Positions 1 to 14,900 of a stretch of DNA of 64,000 bases are shown piece by piece. The translations under genes were made by a program, and so were the position numbers. The stretch is taken from NCBI RefSeq assembly GCF_000003815.2, contig NC_049979.1, forward strand, positions 15,848,393-15,912,392, given 5' to 3'. The notes beneath the pieces are model-generated. The model did no database searches, had not been told where the DNA came from, and saw only the letters and a list, made by a program, of their open reading frames with translations. Source of the stretch: Branchiostoma floridae (taxonomy: Eukaryota > Chordata > Leptocardii > Amphioxiformes > Branchiostomatidae). Position 1 is the first letter of the stretch. Each line of letters starts with the position of its first letter.

Positions 1-1703
<1,703 letters not shown>

Positions 1704-3628
1704 GCATGCGCAGTGGGGACGGAGAACTGAACTGTGCGGGCACAGGGTATTGATGGCTGCTCATCCTGAGCTCTGACGCTTGGGTAAACCATTCCTTCTA
1801 GTCCATTGTTTTGTCTCTGACAAATGAATCTATGACACAGCTTTAATACATGGTAAACAGGGTGGATCATAGGTCAACGTGGGCCAAGAATAACATTGTG
1901 CAAGGCACTATATTACTGTATATATGAACTTGAATATCCTTCACTCCTCTTCATTGGAAAAACAGTTACCAATAGCTAGTGATTTATACGAACAGCGTCA
2001 CTGCACCTTCACGATGACTACTTAGCGACTCATTTACTCGTTATTCAAAACGTTGGTGATCACACGTATGGCCAAAGGCAGTTTGCTAATAGCAGATTGA
2101 TGCAGTATCAGCGTGGATCGGTAGAGGGTACTTACTACATATGTCACTTGAGTGAGGTTTTAGTTCGGTATTCTGTAGAGTCGTATGCAACGTTTTGCAC
2201 TTAACTGTAAATAATTTGAATGTCGGAACGTCGGAAGAGATGGTGTTCAGACGTACGTATTTTGTGTTGGTCTGTTTTGTACACATATCTGTTTATACAT
2301 TTACTTACTCATGTGTAAATTAATGATTAAATGCAATAACAAAAGTAAATATGGGGTAATTCTTCAGTGAGCGACTTCAACATTTGGAAGAGCAGTGAAG
2401 CTATACAACACATCACCTCACACAACAGCAGGTGTTTATGAAGACTGAAACATATTTCACAGTACGTAAGAACTGGACTAACGTCAGCATGTATTTATTC
2501 ACCAACAAACAATCGTATAATTAACGATACTATATGACGCATTCAATGACAAATCATCTCAATCAAAGTAGGCGTGTTTCTGTTACAATGTTTCTCCATG
2601 AACAAACAATAAGAAATGAAAGTGTTGAAAATAGTCTTTTATATATCAGTATTGATAAGATAAACACCCAAGACGGATAATCATTATTCATAGGACGCTA
2701 TTTTCCTCTTTCCTTGATGATAAACAGAGTAACATCACACTTGACAAAGCCGACCTGCAGATGACAACTGTCCTTGCAAACAAAAGGCAGACCTTCGGGT
2801 ATGTTTTACATAATGCTGACATAATAAGACCAGCAACATCGGTCTTGTCACGCATCCGTCGATGCATGATATAATACGCTATGGCAACCTAACACATGGA
2901 TGACTCAGATCATAGACGTTATATACATTACGTCCTTTCTCAGATAGACCTTATTGTTTCCAAGAAAATTTGACTCCTTAGGCCACATTTCGTTCAAGCA
3001 TCTTGAGCCATAACCACCAAGCAAAACATCAACTTAAAAAAAAATTGATTAGACGGTCAAATATGATACGTACAAATATGATATGTATATATGTCATGCT
3101 CCCAGGTGGCTTAAACTCGAGATTCCAATGTGGTTCAAATACGGTATCACATTGTATGTGTCCTTGCTATGGTAGCAGCTGATATTTCAGTCATAGCAAA
3201 ACGTTTTCTTTCATGAATTTTATTGTCGCTTTCGTCTTTTCATTTTAAAGTGATCGGTTGGACCGACAGCAGCTTCCGCAACTGTCCATACATTTATAGC
3301 CTGGTAACCATTCTCAACGGACCGACCAATGGGTGTTTTACCAGCCTATATGTCCCACTGGGTAATAGCCTTTGAAAAAAATCCTCTCTATACTATTGTA
3401 TTTGAAATCTGCACATGAAAATTATCCAAACAAAATGATAGTCTCCTAACACCGTAGACATACACATGCAGTTTATACTGGAATACCGTGAGATAAGGCC
3501 TGACTAAAACCCTACATCTGCTTGGTTGAACAGACACCGTTCGGAAAATATACATGCTTGATATCAACGTGTTTTAAAAGACCTGTCTGATACAAGTTTT
3601 ACAGATGAGGCATTGATAACTGTCCTGT
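1704..3628. other. 3' UTR / intergenic, no gene seen
   Basis: AT-rich DNA between two convergent genes. It should hold the 3' UTRs of the ARF-like gene (+) and of Patched-like copy 1 (-). A possible poly(A) signal for the minus-strand gene lies at 3219-3224 (AATAAA on the minus strand). No convincing coding segment or RNA gene was recognised. Confidence 0.5.
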
Positions 3629-6600
3629 TCACTTTCGGAAAACGACCGAGACTTCTTTGCAAGCCTTCTGCATCTGCCCTTGAGAAGGTTCTCTGCTGTA
3701 CATGTTGTGCCTCGGGGAGTCGCTCGCCCCCGGCGCCCTTCGACCTGTCGACGTCGCGTTTAGATGCTGTAGGTACGTCGACATCTTCGTGTCGTTGAGT
3801 GGGTTGTTCGCCCCCATGTATTGGGGAGAATGAATAGACGGCATTTGGTACCCCTGTGGTTGCTGATTCTTGTACTGTTGGGGCGGTTCTCGATTGTGGG
3901 GTTGATGGGTGGGCGTATCTTTTGTATGACCCGGGTTGACTTGGGTATGGACCCGGTCAGATTTAGGACCCTTGTTACGTTTCTGACAGCAGGGCGGGCC
4001 GAGTAATGTCAGCACCACGGGGAGGATGACCAGCCCATGCAGAGCACCCAGAAGAATTACCAGGAACATCGTCTTGAAAAACGTGCGGAAGATGTAAGAC
4101 ACAGAAGTGGATAAAGCTGACACCCCGAGTATAGTAGAGAGGGCACCCTGGAGAATGGGCATGCCCAAGCTGTACAGGGCAAACACCGCTCGGGCGTTGC
4201 GGTTCTTATCCTCGCACGATACGAAGGCATAAGTGACGTGAGCAGAGAAGTCGACAGAAAAGCCGATACACATGATGATGTTGATCATGGAAATGGCGTC
4301 TAGATTGACGTCCCAGAAGGTCATGTACCCCACCACCCCCGTGCAGATGGACGCGATGGACAGGGTCACCCAGATGGAGCAGACGGGGTGGGGCACAAGG
4401 ACAAGGGCTACCACGAACATGGTGGCTGTGGCGATCCCCAGGTTCTGCAGGGTGTTAGGTAAAATGGTTATGTACTGGTCAAAAAATATGAAAGTGGGGT
4501 GGTATACCATTGTTTTTATAGACATAGAGTCTGCTATCTCTCGCATCTTTAGCATCATGGCTTGCTCTCGGTCTGAATTATCTATGTTTTTGGTCTGTAC
4601 GAAAAAGCGAGAGGACACAATGGCACTTTTATCTCCATTAAATTCTATATCCAGCGAATACCTCTCAAAGGCGGTATTCTTTAGAAACGGATCTGACAGA
4701 TTTGAGAGGAAGGAGGACTTGGTGGCAGCGCTCAGGCCGGGTATGACGCCTGAATATTGGTTGACGAAAGCGAGGTAGTCGCGCAACCACGACTCCGACT
4801 CAGTTTTGTTAAACGTATAGTCGGTGTCCTCAAATTTGGCAAGAAGCTTTTCTACCTGGTCTCTTGTGCTTTCCTCCCAATAGTTAAGAGGCTGGGTGAT
4901 GATGACAGCTACTCTCGGGCCGTATTCCCCGTAGTACTGATCTTGTTTATTGTAAAAGTCGACCACGTATGAGTCGTCTGCCGCAAGCCTACTGAGCCTT
5001 ATCCCCTGTCGCACCTGCGTGCATCCCCAGATAGCACAGCCCAGGTACGCGCCGTAGATTAGCAGTACGCTAGCTTTGACCCACCATTTGGTGATGAAGG
5101 GACCGAAATACTTCCTGAAAAAGACCATGACAGCGTGGTCACTACCGTGGTACTCCCCATTCCCGTCCACTCCCGCCATCGCGTTCCCCGTGCACATGGC
5201 GCGGAAGCAGCCGGACCTGTCCTTGGCTTCCTCCGGAGTGGGTACCCGTATGCACGTTGTGGCGTGGCGGTTGCCCTTCTCGCGATGCCCTATGTACACC
5301 ATACAGGCGCCGAAGAAGGTGATCTGGAACAGATAATCAAAAAGCACTGCCGTTAGCGTGAAGATGCAGAAAGCGCGGACTGCCGGGATGGGGGTGATGG
5401 CGCCGATCCCGAAGGCCAGTCCGTCCGTGACGGTTGTTATGGTGATGGAGACCGCAGCCTCCGCGTACGTCTCTCCCATCCGCTCCTCCACGCTGCCTCC
5501 GGGATGGGTCTTCCTCCAGGCTGCCAGCATGACGAACAAGTCGTCCACACCGATCCCTGTGGTAACAAAAACACAACGTATAGTCAGAATATTCTGTGGA
5601 GAGTTGTCTCAGGTCTTCAGGCCTGGGTATGGTTCTATCATCGCAACGTGTTCATGCATCCTAGACAGTGTGGACGTTTAACAGCTAGATACATCCTTGT
5701 ATCGTCATGACTCATGACCTATATGAGGAAGGAGTATGGTTCCAATACTTATCACTTAAATAAACCATGATTACATCAACAGGTAGTCAGCAATTGTACA
5801 TGTTTAAGATACTGACGTGTGAAGACGTTGAGGTGAAAAGTTTTGTAATTATTGCCGAACTCCTACCGTCATCCCGGCGGCTCATGCAGTAGTCGCTATG
5901 GCGACCAGGGCTACAAGGCATCATAATGACATGTATGATTTTGAGTTTCCGCTTATTGAGAATATCTGACATGTCATTATAAATCTACCTTTCCCTTTCA
6001 CGTGTATAGAGTTCTGACATTTCACTCCAGCTGTAGTGATATCGATACGTGTAGTGATATCGATACGACAGTCATTTCCCTAAATGCATTTCCTATCCCC
6101 CCCCTTTTTACCACCCCATTCCACAATGCATTTCCCACCCCCATTCCACAACTCTCATTAATAAACTCACCGTGCCCTATATTCCACGTGATAGCTTCAC
6201 AATGCTTCATATTTTGTTGTCCTCCGTTCAAGGCAAACGGCTTTGAATAATTTATGTGTCGTATCTGTAGCCCCACCTACTCACTTCCCATTACGCCAAT
6301 GTTAGTTGGTACCCTTTACAACCTCGTCTCAAGCAATGGTGTTATTTTACATGATTGGCGTCTTCTTTCTTACGTATACGTATCTCAAGTCATGATTCTA
6401 TCACTTTACTTGTTATTAATGGTTCATTGTCCATCGTTCATTCTGTATCAATGCATTTGGCAATGTTTATATCAATATGGAGAAAATATTTCATTGTGAA
6501 AAGCTACATTATTGCATTGCATTACATGCAATAATGAGTAGTCTAGGATGTATGGGGACGGAATACAATACATGGTAATGTAATTAGGGGCATAGAGCAT

Positions 6601-7964
6601 ATTTTTCTCGGTGAAGCCGTCTAGCCTAAATGCTGTAATCAAGCTGCCGTCTTTCCCTCATCAATGGAAATTTGTCTCATGTACGGTAACGACTTCGACA
6701 TCAATGATACAGATCATACGCGAAGAATGTAGCCCGATAGAGCTTTACTTAATAATTATGTTTATGTACGTGACGGAAATGACAAAGGATTCGAGTCTTA
6801 GTTTGATCATCTATCGCCAGAGGCATCCCAAAGTAGATATGGGACCGGGATGCCTTGCATGTCCTTCCAGGTGGCTTAAACGTCTTTCTGTCGATGAATT
6901 TTTCCTTGCGAGAAGTCAAATACACAAGACACAAGAACAAATACTAACAAAACAAGCATATGTGACTTACCCAGTGCTAGAAATGGCATGGAGGCCACCA
7001 CACTGTTGAACTTGACTCCGCAGTACAGACACAGCCCCATGGACGCCACGATGGCCATGCCTGCGGACAAGACGCCGAGCATGCCCAGCCACGGCTTGGT
7101 GCGGACCATGTCCAGCATCATACAGGAGAGGATGGAGAAGGTGATGAGGACCGTGAAGGTGATGGAGAACAGAGGGATGACGCGTGTTGTCAGGGCGGCC
7201 AGCTCCGACTGTAGAGCCTCTGACGTTGAGTAGCAAACGTTGATAAAGTTCGATTTGAATTTTTCCATGTAGGACAAAACCGCCAGTTCCCACTTTTCGC
7301 TCAGCTTGTCGTCTGATGGAGAGTCCGTGCGCAGGTAGTAATCCAGCCGGAAAGACTTCGCCTTTTCAACGATGTCGGTGCCTGTTTTCAGGGTAGGACT
7401 GCCTAGAGTGCCTGCGGAGAAAACAGTGGACACGCCCGGCAGGTCTGTGCGTGGATAGCTGATCGCCATGCTGTCGTTCTTCAGAACGGCGAAATCAAGG
7501 AAATCCTCCCCGCCAACCTGACACTGTGTACCCCACTTAGAGCATAGATCTGTATAGGCATAGTTTTTTCCGGACACTTCAGCTTGTATCCCCTTGATAG
7601 CTGTGTTGAGTGAGTTGATTGCTGCCAGGCTCGTGGGACTCAGTACATTACCGTCAGAGCCTTTACTTGTTATAATCACGCTTGCAGATCTGCCCAAATT
7701 GATCAGACGGGTGGCCTGGAAGGTTGTGGAGTCGTTTGTCGGGAAGTGCTGCTGTACGTACGCTCGCTCCGTCTTGCCCCGCCCGTTGTCAGGTGTGTAC
7801 AAGTCTTCCACGCTCGACTCTGTGTCCAGGAAATACATCCCAGCACCCAGCCCACCGGCCACCAGTATGGACAGGAGCAGGAACGGCAACGGGTGCCGGG
7901 CCAAGAACCTGCCGTATTGTCGAAACAGGTGACGGATGACTTTTTCGATGCAGTCGAAAGCCAT
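3629..7964 (-). CDS. Patched domain-containing protein 3-like (copy 1), two exons
   Basis: RND-superfamily membrane protein of the Patched/PTCHD group, expected to move or sense lipids at the plasma membrane; substrate unknown. Exon 1 is 7964-6971 and exon 2 is 5556-3629 on the minus strand. The intron has GT-AG ends in phase 1 and the join gives 973 residues. TM1 lies near residues 27-46, followed by a large ectodomain (about 47-260). The sterol-sensing-type TM2-6 block starts near 262. The TM4 proton-relay motif GIGVDD spans residues 332-337. A second ectodomain follows, then TM7-12 with GFSVDFSAHV in TM10. The cytoplasmic tail of about 110 residues is rich in P, Q and N. The start is the first Met of a conserved N-terminal helix shared with the copy at 57593. 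The membrane blocks are nearly identical in DNA to that copy. The family is certain; orthology to vertebrate PTCHD3 is inferred. Confidence 0.9.
6034..6069. repeat. 18-bp tandem duplication in Patched-like copy 1 intron
   Basis: Two adjacent copies of GTAGTGATATCGATACG lie in the 1.4-kb intron (5557-6970) of Patched-like copy 1. Nearby, 6090-6150 has imperfect CATTTCC/CATTCCACAA repeats. The rest of the intron shows no recognised element. Confidence 0.6.
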
Positions 7965-10900
7965 GTTGGTGGCCTATGGTTGTATTTTTCAGATTCACGG
8001 GGCACAAATGTAGCTATTCCAATACGATCGTCCTAAACAAATTGTGCCGAAACAGATGACTCAGTACGCCATGTTGGGGCTGGGGTGATAGGCGCGCATG
8101 CGTATTTGAAGTAAAAATTACACTGGAGCTATCATGACCAGGCTAATTACTAGTATGTAGATCGATCCCAGGATTACGTCACTGCGTATAGGTCAAGCTG
8201 TCTGATAAGTCAGAGACATACCTTACGCTTGCCGTAGATTACTGATTCAACCATTGTATTTTCACTAGTACTTGTAGCCTGTGAATAATGAACCCTTGTA
8301 TTCATCTGAGTATAGAAGTAAAGATTCACATACATCAGTAGAAGCGAGCCCTTACTTTTAGAACGCCCGTGTTACCTTGAAGGTAAATGAATAGGGAATG
8401 TCGCCCTACTACTTCGCCTCGACTTGGACAAAAGAAGAGTCGTCATTAGCATTTTCCCCGAGGATGATTCTTCTGATGTACTCTGAGGTCAGCAGAATAA
8501 TGGATGAAAACCGGTTTTCGCAGAAAGCGAGACGACGAAAATGCACCAGAATGCGTTGTCTTTACGCCTACATATGAGACTATTGCTAATGACTTCACTC
8601 ATACAAGCATACACAAAAACAAACACGCAAAAACATACACACACGCAAACAAACACACACGCGAGCGCGCGTTCACATATGTTCACACACACACACACTT
8701 AAACACATATAGACATACACAAACACACATACACACACACGAAAACACACACAGGCAGGCAAGTTCTTTGAGTCCCAAGCCTGTAAGACTTTACATATAC
8801 CACACTATTGAAAGTAGAAAGTTCTGTCCGGTCTATATATCATTCTGGCTCCAAGGCCAATGTCTCAATAAACATTATTGTTTTATCTAACGTTATGTAC
8901 TCATAGTGTTAGCTTGTCGTGTTGGTTACGAACAAGCTATCTGAAAGCGGTCACATTACGACATTACTGTGACATTACGACAAATTGATCATATGTGTTA
9001 CGTTTCGTCTGCTGACTAGGATCTTGTTTAGCTAGAACTCTAAAACAGTTCAGTGAACAGTTGAGTTGAGAACAATGGGGATATTTTGTTTGAAGTTTAC
9101 TTTTTTAGAATCACATCCTGGTTTGGCTCCAACCTCAAATTAAGATAGAGGTTTAGCTTGAATAGCTGGACTCTTTGCTTTATTGCACCCTTTTCCACAG
9201 AAGTGCTACGCACACATATCGGTGCGTTTTGAACCACCTGTGTCCTGATTGATGAAGAAGCAATGACACGTTACCAAGTTCTGCGCAGAGCACGGTAATC
9301 TCCCCTGCACTCAAGCATCCCGTACATGTTTTGGAAGAGGAGACGAGAAGAAGTATCAGATGTGCTGCTATCGCAACAAATCTTGGACAGCAAGAATTAT
9401 CATACAAAGAAATATGTGGAAAGGTATGATTTACAGATGAGATTTTCTCGAGGCTGAGGCGGTTTTCATATCAGAAGCTCTATGGAACTAGGCGGGTATA
9501 ACGACTGTTTCATGAAAAACAGACTTGGGTCTCTACCGGGCAACGGACCCTCATTAAGCACGTGACCACGGCCGATAGTTGAGCTTCTGAGCGACCCACT
9601 CATGCATCGTTGGCCGGTTCCGAACCTTTTACGCTTTATCGTCCCATCGGGCCTTACATAAAGCCCTCGCACCGTTGCCATAGTCCCGAGAGGTGAGAGA
9701 TGAAATGTCAATGCTGGGTAAACGTCGCTATAGTGCTGGGGCCGTGCCCGTCACATGCCGGGTAGGTGGAGCGGAGGTCACTCGGCGAGTCTACCCGCTC
9801 TGGTAAGTACTGCCTAGACAGAAACTGTCTCTTACTGTTAGAAAGGAAACTGTCTTTTACTGTTAGAACGTGGTTTTGGGCCTTTTTTTTACTTCCAGCC
9901 TTTCAAGTAATAATTCTACGCTATCTACTTTGGACGATAGACTGACGATACACTGAAGTCTCTTGATGTTAGCTAGGGGAAACAGAACAATTCTTGAGAG
10001 CTAACGGGTCAATTCTAGACACCTGTGTCAACCATAACCTTATTACAAAAACAACTTTAGGACATTTGAACTCGGTACAGTACGACACCATCGATAATTC
10101 AATACGTTGTTTCTTTTGCTAATAACCTAAAACTAACACGGTGATTCGGGAAACCCAGCGGTTCTCGAACCACTATCCTCTTGAGGCTACTCCTTTGTGT
10201 TAAAATGATCTGTTGTTTTTCACACGTAAACGTACGGTACCATATCTCTATCATTGATTGTACTGACAGATAGACTTTTCATCGACAACATACATGTAGC
10301 ATTAAATTCCTTATCGTCTTCCTTTTCATTGTTTAAATTCTTACCCGAAAGCTATATAGCCATTGGGATGCGTTTTTGTGAACCACGAGACCTCAAATCA
10401 AATTATATCAGATTTCTGCTTAATAACGCACTAGTACATAAAAAATGGTCGTCAAGCACTTCGGTTGGGGAAGTGTTTCTCTTATCAAGGGCGTTGATAA
10501 CGTGTTTCAACAGACGAAAATTATACAGCTTTTGTCGTTGTAAAGCACATAGTACTGACATCATCGTCAAAACCAATGTTTTGCCCATTCCTCTGACTCT
10601 CTGCATACAAAATAGACGTTTGACAAGGGTGCCTAGCATGGTCGGCTGATGACATTAACAGTAGCCGTCGCTGAATTTCTTTTGCAAACGTACATTCTTT
10701 ATTAGAACAGCATTGTAGGTGTCAACCATCCTCAATTCCGCCACGTATTGGCCTTTAGATATTTCGTCTGCTGCCTGGTTGCATTTTGATACTTCACAAA
10801 CTATTTCTTTATTGTGTGATTTTTAGCCGTGACAAGACAGCTGTATATTTTACCACACATTCATTACTTTCCCAGAAACCTTTTGCTGCTGTTGACCTAT

Positions 10901-12372
10901 CGCACGATGAATGTGGCTGGTCTCTAAGAGAAACATCTCAGTAGTTCTTAACCAGGATGCCAGTGGCGGTGCCCGGTTACCGGCCCAGGAGACCTTGTTA
11001 ACCCCGGACACGCCAAACACGTACAAACACCCCTCCAGCTTCACAAAACGGGACCAAAACCTGCGTCTCAGGATCAAATAAACCGTAATCTTCCATTCAA
11101 AATAGCCAAATAATCTTTTCTCCATGGCCTGACAAAACCTATCTGAACCTGTAAAAGACTTTCTCTCTTTCTTAAATCGGCTGACAGAGAGACTAGCGTA
11201 CTGTGGTCAACGTAGCAAAAGTGGCCAAACATGCTCAGAGTGTAGTTAACTTTACTACCTAAACACGTCAGATTTCTGGAGATGCTAACTTGTAGATTTA
11301 AGTACGATGGTGTGATCATGAAGGCACTAGGTGCGGATTGTAAGAAGTGGTAATGTTGAATATACAAAAACTCCCTTAGTGCGGTCCTTCCCCATCGATC
11401 AGGTGTCTACATGAGACTTGATAAATTGCACGGAGATCGCAGGAGATAAACACTGGACAAACAAGATAGCGGCTGGTTTGGTTTGTACTGGCCTGACTGA
11501 CCGCCGATATCTCAGAAAAACAGTGAACATGCTTTAAATGAGAGCACGAACGGTTAAAATGTAACGTTCGTGTCCACAACTAAATACAGAATAGAGAATG
11601 ATCCTTGTCGTGATTGGAAGATAACTAGTCAAGCCTACCCAAGAAAAGAGGAGGGGAATTATGATATCCAAGCGACCAAGGCATGTACTAATATTGGCAT
11701 AATTGATTTTTTTGGCATTTAGATATCGCATAGTCCATTAGTCAGGTAGCTGAATGATACCTAACTCCTTTCATCTGACGTTATTGCTTTTTCGCCACAT
11801 TCAGACAAAAGCGTTATCCTGTAGTGGGCGTATGGCTGCCCTCGTGCCGACTCGAGATTATATTTAGTTATTTGCTGTGGTTGTTTTGGCTTTGTGGTGT
11901 GTACAGTGGTACAGTGCAACGGTTTGCATTCTTGTTTCTCAATCGAAAATTTCGGGCAAGCAAATTTCGTCCAGCTTACTGGATATTATTTATTACGCTA
12001 GCTAATTTATAGAGTACATGTACTACAAAATTTAGCTTTCTTGCCCCGTAGATCGGTCCTGTTGGATTAGTTGCCAAAAGTCCTTGGCTCCGGATCCGTA
12101 TTCAAGGAGTTTGAGTAATATCCCATCACAGTTCCCAAAAAAAGAAGGATTGTGTATTAGTGCGGGTGATCGTATAATGTTTTTGACATTTCACTACTAG
12201 CACATAAAGGCTACCATAAGATTATAATTCTCCACATTTTGTATTACAGCAGAGGACGAATCCACCGATGAGAAACTAGGATTTGTCAGTAATGTCAGCG
12301 ATAATCAAAACAACCTTAAACTAAACGCTACCGGAGCAGGAAAGAGGGCCGTCCGGGCGGCCAGGTAAGAAG
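7965..12372. other. Intergenic region between divergent genes
   Basis: 4.4 kb between the minus-strand Patched-like gene and the plus-strand gene at 12373, so it should hold both promoters. A GCGCATGCGT palindromic core occurs near 8093-8103, about 130 bp upstream of the Patched-like start codon. A CA-rich tract lies at 8600-8760, and an imperfect 25-bp tandem duplication (AAACTGTCTCTTACTGTTAG) at about 9819-9868. The stretch 9466-9800 is unusually GC-rich and open on the minus strand for 81 codons, but the encoded peptide is not recognisable. Nothing else is supported. Confidence 0.4.
8600..8760. repeat. CA-rich low-complexity tract
   Basis: Interrupted (CA)n and (ACAAACAC)n runs, with GCGAGCGCGCG in the middle. 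Reading frames across it give artefactual T/H-rich or V/C-rich peptides. Confidence 0.85.
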
Positions 12373-13521
12373 ATGTCCACTGGCGCGAAGCTGGCAGTCC
12401 CGCAAGCTCGTCGACTCGATCAGCAAATCATCACCACGGCCAGCATCCGCCTCCCTGTAAGAATGGCGGGGACTCGTAAAGAGAAACAAAAGAAGAAGCC
12501 TGTGATCACGAAGGAGCTAGTACGAGAGGACGTGTACTTGACGGACAGCACCACGCCTCTTCCCGCCCCCAGCCCCATGGCGGCCGCGCACAGTCGGCGG
12601 ATGCGGGAGATGGGGTATCCGGTGGAGATGATGGCCGACAAAACTATGGCCAAACGCACCATGCGGGACACCGTCCAGGAGATTCTCAAGCACAGATCGC
12701 TGGACAGGCAGCTGCAAATTGAGATGAACCGCCAGAGGACGCAGATGCAAGCAGAGGCGCGACAACTCCGCAAAAATCTGAGACAACTTAAGTCAAAATC
12801 AACTTATCAAAATACGTCTGAATCGACTCTTGTACAACACTCGGACCACTCCTTGCATGCCTCTGTACAATCGTTACCAAATGAAACTAGACCTAGGAGA
12901 AGCACTAGAACGAGGAAAAGTACTTGGGGAGTAGCGACGGGCCGGATTGTTGCTCTAAAAAGAATGCAGGGACCAGGTCGGAATAAATCAACAGAAGACG
13001 TCGGCGACAGTGGAGAGGAGGAGGCCCGTCTGTGTTATGCTATTGACGCAGTACGATTGAGTCAGGACTCGGCCGTCCTTCCTTTCGCGATGCGAGACAC
13101 GAAGTCTACATTGCGACGTCCCGTACGCCGACACACAGTGGACGTATCTGGGGCAAAGAACAGAGAGAAATTCCCCGTTCCAAAGCAAAGATGGAACAGT
13201 GTTTCAGGAGATAGTAGCATCTCTCCTGATCTTATGACGTCATTTTTCAACTCCCCACCACTGTCACCGGACGGAATGAAGGTATACCAGCGGGGGGCAG
13301 ACGTGCGATCAAGAGAAAGCTCCGTACACTCCGTCAAAGAACTGGGTCTGAACTGGCAGCTGCCCTCGCGAAATTCCACACCGACGTCAACGACAGGCAA
13401 ACGTCACAGAGACCATAAGCCAATGACTTCCGAACTGGATAGGAGGCGAAAGGGAGAGAAAACTCCTGAGATAAAAGTAAAAGACACACAACAAGCGGAC
13501 ATGGACTTAGACAGGAACTGA
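12373..13521 (+). CDS. Uncharacterised basic, coiled-coil-containing protein (382 aa)
   Basis: Single uninterrupted frame of 382 codons that I cannot assign to a family. The protein is strongly basic and hydrophilic, with no signal peptide or membrane segment. Residues about 90-140 (R/K/Q/E-rich, with LKHRSLDRQLQIEMNRQR) look like an amphipathic helix or coiled coil. The rest is rich in S, R, K and P and is probably disordered. The ATG follows a GGTAAGAAG context, and the frame stays open upstream to a stop at 12322-12324 without another ATG. A possible acceptor near 12248 (TTACAG) suggests a spliced 5' UTR exon. The length, the normal codon use and the scarcity of long frames in the neighbouring DNA argue that it is a real gene. 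It could be a cytoskeletal or nuclear protein, but that is speculation. Confidence 0.65.
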   Translation: MSTGAKLAVPQARRLDQQIITTASIRLPVRMAGTRKEKQKKKPVITKELVREDVYLTDSTTPLPAPSPMAAAHSRRMREMGYPVEMMADKTMAKRTMRDTVQEILKHRSLDRQLQIEMNRQRTQMQAEARQLRKNLRQLKSKSTYQNTSESTLVQHSDHSLHASVQSLPNETRPRRSTRTRKSTWGVATGRIVALKRMQGPGRNKSTEDVGDSGEEEARLCYAIDAVRLSQDSAVLPFAMRDTKSTLRRPVRRHTVDVSGAKNREKFPVPKQRWNSVSGDSSISPDLMTSFFNSPPLSPDGMKVYQRGADVRSRESSVHSVKELGLNWQLPSRNSTPTSTTGKRHRDHKPMTSELDRRRKGEKTPEIKVKDTQQADMDLDRN

Positions 13522-14900
13522 TTTAGACATTTCTATGTGTATAATTCCATAACAAATGTGATTAACACGCAAATTCGAATTTACCTGGCCACTTCCAGAT
13601 CAACTACAACCAAGTAAGAATGACGTGGACGTCGTAGTCACATTTGTGAAAATTCCCTATTCTATAGACTTCATGTTCATTCTTTAAAACTAAATTTATT
13701 CCGTGTTCTTTCATTGTTCTAAACGTACACTGTGTCAACAACAACAAGAAAAAGAATGATGACTTTGCCTTTGTATAATCTACAACAAGGTATTGTTTGG
13801 GGAAAAGTAACAAGTGATGTAAGTGCTATGCTCTTTTCTTATTTTTTCATTTTTGTGAGTCAGTGGCAGTGCTCATACAGGCCAGCTCGCAGTGCACAAC
13901 GCTTGACCCTTTCACTTCCTGTACTTTTTAATTGCATTGTTAATTTCTTTATTGGCATCATTTATATCACTAACACTGAGGCACGATTGGCAATGAGGAA
14001 ACGTGTACCTTATATATGCGACATTCCCCAGACACAGTTGTACTAAGCAGGCCAGAGTCTTTCTACTAGAGCAGACGGTTCTTGTCTAGTTGGCACACTT
14101 TGGTATAGAGACCAAGACTAATTGGCTCATTGTTACCGGGCTCAATTTCTGTCTACAACATAACTTACCAAACATTACTACATGTGGTGTTGCAGGGAAG
14201 TCCTGTGGGTTCTTTGAGGTATTGATTATTGTTTGTACCTTTACTAGCCAAAGAAGCGGTACAATGAAGGTACAATGAGTTGGCAAACATTGGGGAGTTT
14301 GCAGCTAGCAGCTGTTGCAGCCACTCAAAAGACTGAGACTTTTTTGTACCCTTTTATAGGAGGAAAAGCACTGCTAACTGTACGATTAATTCTGGCCTGG
14401 TCTATTTAGTCTCACATGAAAAAAATGGTAACTGTATCTTTTTACTTGGACGATAATATATGAATACCAGCAAGTATTCTGTCTGTCAAGTGGGTATACA
14501 TGCCACCGTGGCAGTACTAAATTAACGTGTAACAGTTGCCATAACCGCGGCCCTGTGTAGTATCGTGAGAATGGGTACCTATTTGGAGTTGCCCACAGTA
14601 CTATAGCAGCTTATAATCAATCAATCAATCAACCAACCAATCAATCAATCAATCAATCAAAAAGTAATGGCACATCTTCGGATCTGATTACATGTGACCC
14701 TAAACGTGCAAGATATACGTGGTCTGTTGATGTACCTCCACATACGCATGGCGTCTCTGCTTGTAGCTGTGACGTACATACCCCTTCAACACATCAACTG
14801 TGTTTTTTATAAAGGCCACATATCTTTGTTTGTTTTCAGGGCACTCTTACAGTGAGCCCTGAAGTTTGTAAAATGTACATGTGTGTTGATTTATTGTTGA
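13522..14900. other. Intergenic between convergent genes, with a tetranucleotide microsatellite
   Basis: Should hold the 3' UTR of the 382-residue gene and the end of the calmodulin-like gene. It includes the (AATC)n run described separately. Short open frames at 13732-14046 and 14090-14278 have no recognisable content. Confidence 0.4.
14613..14660. repeat. (AATC)n microsatellite
   Basis: About twelve AATC/AACC units in tandem, with two interrupting AACC variants in the middle. Confidence 0.9.

Noticed and set aside
9466-9711. 81-residue minus-strand frame in GC-rich DNA
   Set aside because: No recognisable domain or supporting splice context; could be chance in GC-rich sequence.
10140-10195. 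Possible tRNA B-box-like GGTTCGAGAACC on the minus strand
   Set aside because: Spacing does not fit the B-box consensus, and no A-box or cloverleaf arms could be drawn around it.
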